In this document: one piece after another, positions 33,486 to 44,729 of the stretch | Numbering within the stretch: position 1 is the stretch's first letter | How the letters are laid out: every line of letters starts with the position of its first letter | Assembly: GCA_011109175.1 (NCBI GenBank) | Contig: RDEW01000004.1 | Location: forward strand, 954,030-1,018,029 | Direction of reading: 5' to 3' | Origin: Dicyema japonicum | Lineage: Eukaryota > Dicyemida > Rhombozoa > Dicyemidae | Length of the DNA stretch: 64,000 bases | The notes under the pieces: generated by a model | The model's database searches: none | Seen by the model: only the letters and a program-made list of their open reading frames with translations | What the model was told of the DNA's origin: nothing | Position numbers and translations under genes: made by a program

Positions 33486-35560
33486 ACTACATAGTCGTCA
33501 GGTGATTCCGGCCGCCTCGAATAGCCATCTCATTCTTGCTCGGTGTTCTTCCCGGGTTCCAACGCATTTCCAGATTGGGCGGGGGTTTCTAACTTTTTTG
33601 GAGGGTAGTAAGTTTCCGGTTTTCCTCACTAATTCCTCAAAAGGTGTAGGGTTTAGAAATGTCCAAGAAAACCTTTGCAAAGCCTTAATGCCCATTTTTA
33701 AAAGGTATTGATTTTTTCTATATTCCTGTTTGATAGTTTAGTTCCCCATGCAGCACACCCGTAAGTTAGAGACGGTTGAATATACTGCACGTAGAGCGAG
33801 TCCAAATTTGAGTTGAAACACCCATTATATTGTCCAAGGAGTGTTTTAACAAAATTTAGCTTTCGTTGTGCCGAAGAGATGACGTTGTCGATGTATCTTG
33901 ACCGAGTGGTCATGGGGATTGAGTTTCCATTTATGGTTACACATGGAGTGGAGTTTGTCAATCTTCTGTTGTTAAAATTGTTGTATAAGACTTTTCGGGA
34001 CTTGTATGTAAAATGTTCTTAACGAGCCAACAGTTCAGATCGTCCAATGAAGCTTGTATCCGGTAAACAGCAGTATTAACGCACTGGTCTTTGACTGCGA
34101 CAATTATATCATCCGCATATGTCAGAACCAGAGTATCGTCACTGGTATGAGAGGGCATATCATTCAAGAATAGGTTGAATAGGTGTTAGTCCATCCTTGG
34201 TGAAATTTGTAAGGAATGTAAGATGCTTTTCTGTGGAGTGTCCTCTTCTGAATCCGTGTTGAAAAGGTGCATCAGGAAGGTATGGTTTGATTAGTTCAAG
34301 AATCAGCTTTTCCAAAATTTTTAATGTAACACATAGGAGAGATATTGGTCTGTATGAGGCTGGTGATCTTTTTGGTCGTCCGGGTTTCAGAATTGGTCGT
34401 ATGTTTGATAGCTTCCATATGGAAGGAATACAATTTTCGTTGATTGAAAAGTTGAAAATTTTGGTGAGGGCCATGATAGAATAAGGGCCTATGTTTTTCA
34501 GAACTATTGCAGGAATTCTGTCGGACACAGGAATAAGTCGACTTTTGACCATATTCTGTACATTAATCGGGGAGGTGGCTCTTTTAGGTTTGAGGGCTAG
34601 GATTGATGGACCTTCGAATTTCTTGTGTGGGATGAAACTCGTGGAGGAGTAGTACTTCATAAGTTTGTTTAGGAAGATCTTGTTTTCCATTTCATCACGT
34701 GTGGCCGGGTTGTCAGCATTACTAAAGCTTCTAAGTGTTTTCCACATTTTTGTAAGGGAGTTCTGCTTGTTTAAATTGGACATGAGATTTTTCCAAACTT
34801 TCTCTTGTTTCTTCTTTGCATTGTTCCTGATCTCTCTTTCTAATGTACGAATTCTCAATCTTGTTTCCCAGGATTGTTTTTGGAGGCTTTTTAGGTAATT
34901 TCTTTCTTTTATGAGTGGATCGGCTCTGGGGAAGAATTCTTTCATTAGGTTTTCATTCCCTCGCGTACCACTCTATTAAAATAGTGTAGTGCTTTATCGA
35001 TGGAGTTGAAATTGGATAAATGAAAGTCAGGTAATTAATAGTCGACAAAATTTGAGAACTTTTTCCAGTCGACATTTTTGTAGTCGGTAAATAAAACAGG
35101 TTTCTTTACAATTGACACTCTTCCTTCAAACGTAATCATAACGGGATTATGGTCACTGCTAATCTCGTATAGCACTGTCCATTTTGTTAATGTTGAGATG
35201 ACGTGATAGTTTGGGAAGACGGGAGTGGAAGAAGACGGAGTCAGTCTTGTTTCTTGGAGTAGGCAAATGTCAGTATTATACCTGTTTAAGCGGTTTCTGA
35301 GTTCGAGGATTTTCACTTTCATTCCATTTATGTTTAGTTGAATCAAAATAATGGGTTTTCGAGGTCCAGGATTGGGGTTCACATCGCCGGATAGCATTAG
35401 GTGGGCTTCCATCAAGGCAGGAGAGAGAGGCCAGTGGGGAGATCGTCCAAGAAGGACAATCCTCTTGGATTGGACGTAGAAGATGGTTCTTTTGTCTGTG
35501 AAGTATATTCCACAGTTTTCGTCACCAGAAACGAGGAAGCACATGACATTAAAGAATTTA
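33486..35560 (-). mobile_element. Family D AP-endonuclease LINE, internally deleted (copy 1)
   Basis: Minus-strand element with both ends present. The 5' part has a leader, a 2A-like GDVNPNPGP, then ILIQLNINGM and DICLLQETRL of the AP endonuclease, jumping directly to ISSDHNPVMITFEG. The RT part has RIPAIVLKNIGP, SYRPISLLCVTLKILEKLI and FQHGFRRGHSTEKHLTFLTN, then jumps to LFNLFLNDMPSH and LVLTYADDIIVAV: RT motifs A and B are deleted. The 3' part ends REEHRARMRWLFEAAGIT. It resembles CR1/L2/Jockey-type elements. Confidence 0.85.
35362..35388 (-). other. 2A-like peptide motif in family D ORF2
   Basis: Codes GDVNPNPGP about 65 residues after the first ATG and just before the endonuclease domain. 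Ribosome-skipping 2A motifs have D-x-E-x-NPGP; here Asn replaces the Glu. Related motifs occur at the same place in many CR1/L2-type LINEs. Confidence 0.55.
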
Positions 35561-35629
35561 TTATAAAAAAGTGCCGAGTTTTATCAATTTTATTAATTTA
35601 TCATTAATATATTAATAAAGATTAATTAG

Positions 35630-38600
35630 TCATATAATATCTGGATAAGCATAAAACGGTATCTGTGAATAATATTTAATGACGTAATCTAAAATCTTCT
35701 CGACAACTTTAGCGTCCTTTGAATATTCTTCCAATTCTTGTATCGCACTTTCTTCGTTGTACTTTTAAATTAAAAAACCGCATTTTACTTGAGTTGCCAA
35801 GTATTTTTTAGCCAATTCTCCCACACTAGTGTGTTCATTAACCTTCAATGAATCAGTAGAGTACCTTCGTATCAAATATGCTTCTGCTCGTAATATTAAG
35901 CAAGTTGTTGAAATCAAAGTGGTAAATCATCAGGGACCACGTTTCATCAAAGTAGCTTAAATAAGGAAGAACACAACCTAAACAGATCTCTGATTAAACC
36001 TTCCTTATATCTTCCAAGTAAATTATTCAACAGCAAATGATGCTTCCCCCACAAATTTATTATGTTAAACCAGGATCTGCCCCCTATGGATATATTTACT
36101 TGTTACCTGGTTCTCTAAGCATGTGATTGTTTGCACAAAATTATTATCGTCTAAATATATTCTAAAATAGTTTATTTTCCGGTCCACGTAGTAATTCGTG
36201 GAGATACCCGTCCCCTAATCGTGACTATAATGACAAACTCCTATTATGGTATCTTCCAAACTCACTGGGATTTCTTTCCCGGCTTTTTTCACTTTTAAAT
36301 ATTCGTATCCAGGGAGATAGGCGTGCTCCAGTAATGGGGAGTCAAACGTACGGTGTAATGAGTCAAATTTGGTAGTCTTAGGGGCCATAAGGTTCAACGA
36401 ACAGCATAAATCGTAAAATAGCTGGATTTGACTAGAATAATTACAAGAATTCCGATTTCACAAGATTGGTAGAGAGAATGGCTTTGATCTCCGGGATGAT
36501 AGCTTCTTTTATAGATACTCGCTGGGCCGGCAGCTTTAATCCTGGGGTCATTTGTAGAGAAGTTGTTGTCAATCACAACCCCACCGTCAAACACAACACA
36601 AGAGTTAGTTATGGCTAATATATTTATTTTTTGTACCTCGGAAGATCTCATCGTCGACCTCTTTACGTTCGTACCAAATTATCAGATTTGAATCCAGGAA
36701 AACGTCCCCCTCTTGACAGGATAGACATATTATAGCATTTCCAGAGGTTTCGTCGTAACCCACGTGGTTTATTTTTTGATTTAAGATGATTTTAACTTGT
36801 CTCATTACCATCTCATCAAATACAGCTTCTTCAACAGTGGAATCATTAAAGACGTGATTTTGCATAAAATTATTATATATTTTACCTCCTGGAATGAATT
36901 TACTGGTAAAACAAATGTAATTTTGGACCCACAAACTCCCGCATTTAAAAGTCCGCCCAAACAGGAAAAGGCGTCGAGGGAGCTTCCAATAATAACAATT
37001 TGTTCTGCGAAATTAAAACTTAAATAACCCAAATTAGTATTCTTGACAGTTTCCAGCACATTTTCAGCATCCTGTACTGAATTTATTGAAATTATCATCG
37101 ACTTCAACTTTTCGAGGGATGTCCCCTTCTTACAAAGTCTTTCATCAAAGTTATACTGTCTTCCGTTGCACAAAAACAGGTAATCGTAGGGAAGCAGATC
37201 GGAATAATTTATTGTAATTTCATTGTCAATTCTCAAATAAAATAAATGGTGGACCTGTTTATTCCAGTTAACGATCCTTTAACTACGCCCACGTGGGTCT
37301 TTATTGAGGTATTTACATGCTCATCGTGGAAAATACTAAATAAGCGGTTAAACAACTTGGAAGAAATCATTTTTGCGGCAGGACTTGTTTTGTCGAATTC
37401 AGGAATCCCCCGATGGGAGACAAGGAGTAGATTATTGAATATAAGGTCATTTCTATGAGTAAATTAGCCATTTTATTACTTTAAGGCTGCACTTTGCAGA
37501 AATGAAAGTCCGACTTGGGAAGCCCCAACCACCACGATCCTCAAATTAATGACTCTCTGTTGTAAAGCTAAGCTCATCAAACTTTTTTGAAATGGACGAG
37601 TTTCAAATTATAATGCAGCAGACTTTTGTTTTTAATTTTCTTTAAGAATCTGTGAGAGGGAGCATTGTCCTTGAGTTTTGTTAGCGGATATTGGATTTGT
37701 CTAATTTTCGGGAGGACGACCATATTAGTTACGAGAGGATTCAACGATATCGCCTTTTCCTGGGGAATATGAAAAATAAGTACAACTATGTTTGAATCAA
37801 CGGAATATCGAATTGTTGTCTTTTTACTTAGCCTCAAGACTGCCGAGATGAAATTCCCTCTGAATCGGTAGAATGTTGGATTTAAGGCAAAATATCTGAG
37901 GATAGAATGTTCACTTCTTAGATGATATTGGAAATATATTAGTTTATTGAGGTCATAGTTAGAATATACACTTTCGACATCCTGTTAATGAAAATGTGGA
38001 ATTTCAACCTCATCCTCCACCAAGGATACAATCCCTATGACTTGATCGAAGGCTTTTAGCGTGTAAACATAAAAGTCGTTGTTATTCTATAATTTTAGTT
38101 TTGATTATTACCTCGTCGAAATGTCTCAAAAAATAGGTTTTACAGTCGTCTATTAAATTATCATCATAACGAAGGTCCCTTACGAGGTTAATGCACTCGT
38201 CGAGCTTATCCTCAGTTATAGGGTCGACCGATAGATTATCAGGCCTTTGATGACTGTAGAAGGTTACAGTAAAGTTGAAGCTTTGTTACAGATGTACAAC
38301 TCGTGGGGGGTAGAACTCGGATTTTTGGGGACTAATCTCTAAAATATAAAATTTTATATTTTTCAACCATAAAATGACTCAAAAGGTCGAGTTCTGGAAG
38401 ATCATAAGGGACTGATATACAACAGTAGTTAACAGTGGGGTACTCCTTGAACACGTGCCACATAAAATCAAACGACCTAAAATATGGCCGATATTTAACC
38501 TCAAAGAATATTTATCCTTAATAACGAATAGTGAGATTGTAGCGATATCAGAAACATTCTCCAAATCCGTCTATAAAATTATTTACATGAATTCACATTC

Positions 38601-39540
38601 AAACTATCCTCTGATGAAATTCTAAAATATAAATGATATCACAACTCAATTTGCACCTCCTTCGCTTCATAAGACTCCTCCTCTGTCTCGAAAATATTTT
38701 CTAGGTAATAGAATACTGACAACCATTATTCCTGAAATCAATCAAATGATCGACGTGAAAATTATCCTTAACATAGTCCTTGTTGATGTCTGTTGTGATG
38801 TACATGAACCCCACGACTCTTTCGTTAGCCTATGTATAATTCAAAAAAACGGCGGAAAAACATTTCATATGATTATTCTGGGCTTCTGTCAACTCTGCTA
38901 TAAAGTAATCCCCATATTTTTGGTGAAGGATACCATTTTTGTTATTTAACAAATCAATGACGTCATCATTGTCCTCGGGTCTACAAATATTTGATTTTGT
39001 AACTTTGCATATCGAATATACAAAACTGGGTAAAAATCTTCCCGTTTGCAGTAACTCCATACAAGTTTGTCGTTAAAGCGGATTTTACCAGGAAATGCGT
39101 GTAGACTCTCTGGTATTTCAGTTGGAATGAGGATGTATTGTAGATCGTAAATATTTTCATAAATGTTCCTGACTAGTGACTCCAAAACAGAATTATTTAT
39201 GTTTTCTGTCAAAAATAGTGAGAGGAAATAAGAATTGAATCCGTTAATATTGGTGGTTGATTTAGAGTGGGATTTCATCCATTCTTCCCATAAAGTGGGG
39301 TCCTCCAGTTCGGGAGTGTTTGGATAAGACTGAATGGCCAATAACGAAGTAATTTCATTAGTACTATAATCATAAGCCACGTTGGAATATACTGAACGCT
39401 CTCTAATTTAACCCAAATTCAATTCTACAGTATATTCATAAAATTGTTATTATTTTCTGGAAAAGCCACTCCCTTTCTGCTAAGGATTCAATTTCTTTGT
39501 AATCTTCAATTTGACATTTTCTTATTTTAAAGCTGTTCAT
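35630..39540 (-). CDS. CFAP61: CFAP61 (cilia and flagella associated protein 61)
   Basis: Axonemal protein of the calmodulin- and radial-spoke-associated complex that supports ciliary beating. The gene is spread over many small exons on the minus strand. The N-terminus (MNSFKIRKCQIEDYKEIE, from 39540) and the segments ENIYDLQYILIPTEIPESL and KYGDYFIAELTEAQ match its acetyltransferase-like half. The central part shows RQIQYPLTKLKDNAPS and a dinucleotide-binding LRIVVVGASQVGLSF at about 37.5 kb, then YDYLFLCNGRQY and IVIIGSSLDAF. The C-terminal third has CVVFDGGVVIDNNF, IKAAGPASIYK and the end IPFYAYPDII, as in the human protein. Exon borders were not all resolved, especially after the first exon. 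A ciliated organism is implied. Confidence 0.9.
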
Positions 39541-39644
39541 TAAGATGTATCCCTGGTGATTCGATTTAATTTTTATTTACAAAAATATTGGTTTTAATAT
39601 TAATAGCAATTTCTTATAATACTAATAAGTCAGAGTCAGGTAAC

Positions 39645-39737
39645 TTTCACCCCCAATCATTGGATTCACTCGGAGACGCTCAATGCCGGCATTCAAAAGA
39701 AACCATCTCTTCATTCCACCTCGAGACAATTTTGTTC
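39645..39737. repeat. Unclassified dispersed repeat (copy 2)
   Basis: Shares TCATTGGAT, GGAGACGC.CAATGCC, GCATTCAAAAG and GAGACAATTT.GTTCC in order with 8657-8750. Confidence 0.6.
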
Positions 39738-40200
39738 CAATAATAATAAAAACTCAAATGTGTAGTTAATTCTATTTTTTGCTTAAATTTGTCAAAGTTT
39801 TCAAGATAATAAAAATTCATTAGAGTTGCATAGTGGTAAAAGCATAGCTTGGAAAATGAAGAGACTAAGAGGGTGTAGATCATGTAATGGCTGTGTCTTT
39901 CTACTAATGAATAATCTTGTTAATCATAAACACAAATGATTATGAATAACAAACAAGAAACACAAGCCTTCAATTGTTTTATCGGAAGTGATAGGTGTTC
40001 ACATAAATCTCTCAGTAAATTTGAAGGCCACAAAATTATGTGGACCAATTAGTCTTTAAACTAAACTGGGACATGGGAAATAATTATTATAAATACTCTT
40101 ATCGTATCTCTACCAGCGATTCCAATCTTTACTTGATGGTTATTAATTCTATCGGAGTACACTTTTTTTATTGTCGATCTGAATTCCGCCCCATAGGCCA
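39738..40200. other. Intergenic, AT-rich
   Basis: No gene or element recognised. Confidence 0.45.
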
Positions 40201-40204
40201 ACCT

Positions 40205-40870
40205 TTCTCTGAGTGGGTTTTCTAGCTCCTCGCAGATACGTAGGAAACCCTGGCCATTTCACAATGTCGTTGCCTCTGAAAGGATAGTGTGGATTGATAT
40301 GGTGTCTGATTACATATGCTGCATGATCTAGAGAGTTCTTACGCTCGATCCTTCAAGAGGGAAGAACGAATCTCCAGGCAGAACAAGCATATTCAACTGT
40401 CGGCAAAATAATTTGAAGATATGGTTTCTGATACGAACTGCAGCCGCGAAGAAGCTCTTCTTTATGATAGCCTTTAGCAAGTTCCACTTTCGAAGCCCCT
40501 TGGTTAACACTTCCTCCATGTGACAGAGGAACTTCATAAGAGTCGAATGTCACTCCAAGAATTTTCTGAATTGGCGTATAAGGAATAGAAAGGTTTCACA
40601 AGAATACTTCGAGTCCACTTTTAAATCTCTGTCTGTAATAAATTGGGTGAAATGAGACTTTGATGCAGACAAAGACAGAAAATTCACAGATGCCCAGTCA
40701 CAAACCTGGTTAAAGTGTTACTGAACCACCGGCACAGCCCTGGAAAGAGATTTGTCCCTTGCAACGATAATCAGGTCGTCAGCGTAAGATACAACAGTTT
40801 CCTGATCTTAGTAGGTAAATCGTGTAGAAATAAGTTAAATAAGAAAGGAGAAAAAGAGGAATTCACTTTT
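40205..40870 (-). mobile_element. LINE reverse transcriptase 3' fragment
   Basis: Minus-strand frames give SPFLFNLFLHDLPTK, YADDLIIVARDKSLSRAV, DWASVNFLSLSASKSHF, LIRQFRKFLE and IILPTVEYACSAW, the order of a Jockey/CR1-type RT from motif B to the thumb and beyond. Frameshifts are frequent. It is not close enough to copies C or D to assign. Confidence 0.7.
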
Positions 40871-41331
40871 TAAAAAGAAATATTATTCATTAATGACAAA
40901 ATAAAATGAACAAATAGTCAAACAGAGGCCGCCATGCTTGCGTGGCTATTCCCTCTCCTGAGAATCGCTCAAATAATTAGCAGCGCAAACGGAGATCTCC
41001 TGTTCGTTCATAAATCCGATTCCTTAGACGATCAAGAATTCAAGGGAACCAGACGTCTTAACAGCTAGTGAAGCAAACAAAAAAATCTTTGGGTATGATC
41101 GCTTACTTTGCCCGTTTCAACCTCTTGGACTTCTCAACAACAAAACAGATCCAGAGGCACTCCGAGGTACATGCAATGGGCAAACGTGTCGGTGAATTAT
41201 ATGAAAATGCGATTAAACAGCAAAATTAGATATTTTAAAATTATTTTTTATTTATTCAATTAAACCTTTTATTTTAGAATTTTTAATTTTTTTATAACGT
41301 GGATTTTATTTTCAAATTTGTGAGAACAATA
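40871..41331. other. Intergenic
   Basis: Upstream flank of the TATDN1 gene. Contains the 17-nt word shared with 16507-16523; otherwise nothing recognised. Confidence 0.4.
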
Positions 41332-42437
41332 ATGAGTAAATACATTGGTTTTGCATTCAAAATTGAATTTAGACATTGGCATTAATCTCACCGACCCCAT
41401 GTTTAGAGGAATCTACAATGGTAAACAAAAACACAAGAGTATTCGAAAATAGAATATAATTAGACGATATTAGTGACGTGATTACTCGCTCAAAGCAAGC
41501 AGGACTCACTCATATGATTATTACTGGGGTGGATTTAAATTCAAGTAAAGAAGCCTTACTAATGGCAGAACAACATGGTAACCTCATAGACTCAACTTCA
41601 AAGGACTTTACTGCACAATTGGCTGTCATCCGACTAATTGTGGCAAATTGTCGGGGGATGATATACTCAAACTGAAAGAACTTGTGCTGAAAAACAGGGA
41701 TAAGGTTGTGGCTGTGGGGAATTTGGACTTGGTTTGCAATCGCTCACAATTTAAGATTATCTGAGAACTAGTTTTTGTTCTATCGAGGATCAGCTAATGT
41801 TCGATTCTTCTTATCCCTTAGTGGCTTTGAAAAACAACTCACTGCCTTCGCCGACCTCAACTTGCCTCTCTTCCTACATTCCAGGGATAGTCATGAAGAC
41901 TTGATTAACACATTGAAGAAGCACATGGGCATTTTATCGAATGGAGGAGTGGTCTGGTGTTTATGCCTACTCTTTAGGTGCACTCGTTTGATGGAAACTG
42001 TGACCAGGCGCAGGAAATACTAAATTTGGGGTTGTATATTGGGATAAACGGCTGGTATTTGATTTTCATCAACTTTCAGTTCCTTGAAAACTGTAGAAAA
42101 CCTCAGAACGATTGAATGGTTGCCTGTTGATAGAATTATGGTGGAGACAGGTTTGAAGTGGTACCATTTTAAGATTCTCCGTGGTGCTCCGTGAAACGTA
42201 GTTGGGAAGCAGATAAGTATATAAAAACGAGATGGAAAACAGTTAAAAACCATAAATGGACAGAAGGATGCTTAATTCAAGGACGGAATGAGCCGTCGTG
42301 CATAGTGTAGTTTGTATTTTATGATTTAAAGGCAAGTCGTGGAAATTATAGCTGCTCTTAAGGGAATGGACGTCAATGAATTGGCTGAAGTGATTTATAG
42401 TAATACTCATTCCCTGTTCTTTGGGGGAAATGATTAG
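41332..42437 (+). CDS. TATDN1: TatD-family deoxyribonuclease
   Basis: Metal-dependent DNase of the TatD family, linked to DNA degradation and repair. Ten exons (41332-41347, 41373-41438, 41464-41577, 41604-41731, 41756-41798, 41822-41951, 41978-42054, 42080-42150, 42174-42306, 42332-42437) are joined by nine introns of 25, 25, 26, 24, 23, 26, 25, 23 and 25 nt. The product is about 294 residues, as in human TATDN1. Motifs: [61 protein letters not shown] and VETDSPWC, holding the metal-binding His and Asp residues. One base is missing in the GGGG run at 41716-41719, exactly at the catalytic GE.GLD motif; all downstream frames and phases agree only if it is restored. This looks like a sequence error rather than decay. 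Confidence 0.94.
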
Positions 42438-42544
42438 ACTATTAAATTGTTAAAATTTACTTTCAAATAAAGTGAGGGGCTTTTAAAATTGAGTAGCATT
42501 AAACTGAATACTTGTAATAAGGAAAAAGTGGGAGCTGTCCATAC

Positions 42545-44540
42545 TTTTACAATATTTGTTTTATCGAAATATAGCATCTATTCGTGAGTCCACTATAGTA
42601 TCCAAGGAAAACGAGAACAGTCGATTTTTAGTACATATCTTCACACTCGTATCTCTGGCAGGCCTTTTGAAGAAGTCCCGGTGGCGTTCCAAAGGTATTT
42701 CATGATTGAGAGTACGTTTAGTTTTCCTTGTAGTAACGATATGGACGTCTTTTCCGACTATCTTAATAATATTCTGAGACATCGGTTTTGTAACACTTCC
42801 AGCTTTTTCTGTGTCAATAGTGATAGGGAGCAATCCATACTGCACAGCCATCGAAGAATTGAATTTTCTGTGGTTGGGAGGTCATTGAAGAACATATTGA
42901 ATAGCATTGGTGAGAATGGTGACCTTGTGGAACTTCATTTGGAAGGTATCACGGTTTTGATTTTTGGTTATTTGCCACCACTTCAACCGCCAATCATGAC
43001 TTGAATTTATGGTGGATCGACCTTATTAAAATTTTTGCTTTAAGGATCTTCAGGGATGCTAAGTCAAAGGCCTTCTCTACATCCACTGAGACCAGCACGG
43101 TTCTCTTATGTGGATTTGGTGGTATTCAGCCAGTCCGAGATGAATTGGGACAGTTTTATTTAAATGAGTTTTTGTTGAGTGTCCTTCGCGGAATTCGTGT
43201 TGAAAAGATGATAGAGCTACGAAATGACGGATCTTGAGAAGGGACAATTTTCCAATATTAATGACAACGCAAAAATGATGGATACCTGGTGGTAGGAAGA
43301 CGGGATAGAGTACATCAGTGATTTCTTCCATATTGACGGAATCTTGTTCTCGTTTATTGAGACGTTGAAAATTTGTGTCGCGGAAGGACCCAAGTGTTTC
43401 AGTTCGAGAACGGAAAATTTATCTGAACCGCGGGACGACGAGTTATTAATTTACCTGATTACAGTGCACCATTGACGGATCTAAGAAAGTCATGTTTAGA
43501 CATTTATACCTTCCATCATGGACTGAACGAACATCCAGGTCTTTTGAATATGGTTTATGACTAATATTCACATACTACACATTTGGGCATGGCTCTCCAT
43601 GTCCAATTGAATGTGGAGAGTACTTCTTGAGACTCCTTATCGACTTCCATAATACAGTGGAGGAAGTATTGTGTAGCTTTTCTGAGCAAGCTTCACAACG
43701 TTCTTTGTTGTGTTTTGTGATGTTCCGCGTGATTTCTTTATTCAGTTTTGATATCCTATCAGTTACGTCCACTGATTGTCTTTCGAAATTCTTCAGCTTA
43801 TTTCTCGTTTTCATTGGATCTCGCGTTTCTTAATCAATTGGATGTGCTAGACGTTTGAAATGAATCTTTTGCGATCAAGAAGTATAATCTCGACAGCAGC
43901 GTATATAGAGCTGAAATCCTCTAAAATATATAGTCCATACTACACGTGAGAAGTTAAGATTGACTCTCGGAGTGTTTATTAACTTATGGGATCCTCATGA
44001 AAATTGGGTTATGGTCAGTATATAACATCCCATGAAATAAAAGCCGCAAGAGAAGGAGCAGAAAGAGATATGTCGGATGAACTAGGAGAGTCACCCTGAC
44101 AGGAAGAGGTCCTTGTGTGTTCGCTTGGATTGTTAAGAATAATCAGTCGTCAAACTGTCGATATGAGAGCTCCCCGTTGATCAAGTTGATGGTCAGGAAT
44201 ATATTTGTTCCAGTGTGTCGTTCTGGGGGAAGAGTCCTGGATGTTATCCGAAATATTGCTGGCCAGTATATGGTTCCAGATTAGTGTAGTAAAGCCTTCA
44301 CCCCTTCCATGACTTCTGTCTCGCCTGAAAACTGAGGATCCAGGAAAGTTGGGGGTTGGCTGCCGTTGGTTAGTTTGTCTCTTTGAAAAGAGCTACATCT
44401 AATGAATGTTTGACGAGAAAGTGTTGTAGTTCTGTAATTTTCGTCTAGATACCATTAATGTTAACTTGCATTATGATCAGATCTGGTTCAGGATTTTCCT
44501 AGACGTCTCCGCGTGAAAGGAACAGGATGCCGACACCATC
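42545..44540 (-). mobile_element. Family D LINE, internally deleted (copy 2)
   Basis: Relic parallel to the copy at 33486-35560. The 5' part has a degenerate RGDV.ENPEP, MQVNINGI and LDVALFKETN. Then come a linker (ISKLNKEITRNI), FQHEFREGHSTKTHL, VLVSVDVEKAFD (RT motif A), SPMLFNMFFNDLPTTENS, and then directly KLEVLQNRCLRI and LPLERHRDFF-like sequence: the YADD region is missing. Stops are frequent. Confidence 0.75.
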
Positions 44541-44729
44541 CGCGCCTCCAGATTGAAAGATAAGGAAATTTCGACTCTTTCAACACTTCAGGTGAACAAC
44601 ATTCCATGTTTTTCAATAAACTGATTATGTTGGTGGAGATCATTTTATTTATTTTTTGCGTTTTTAATACAGTTAATTGATATAAAAACTAAATTTTAAA
44701 TATTTGAATAAATTGATAAGTATCATCAG

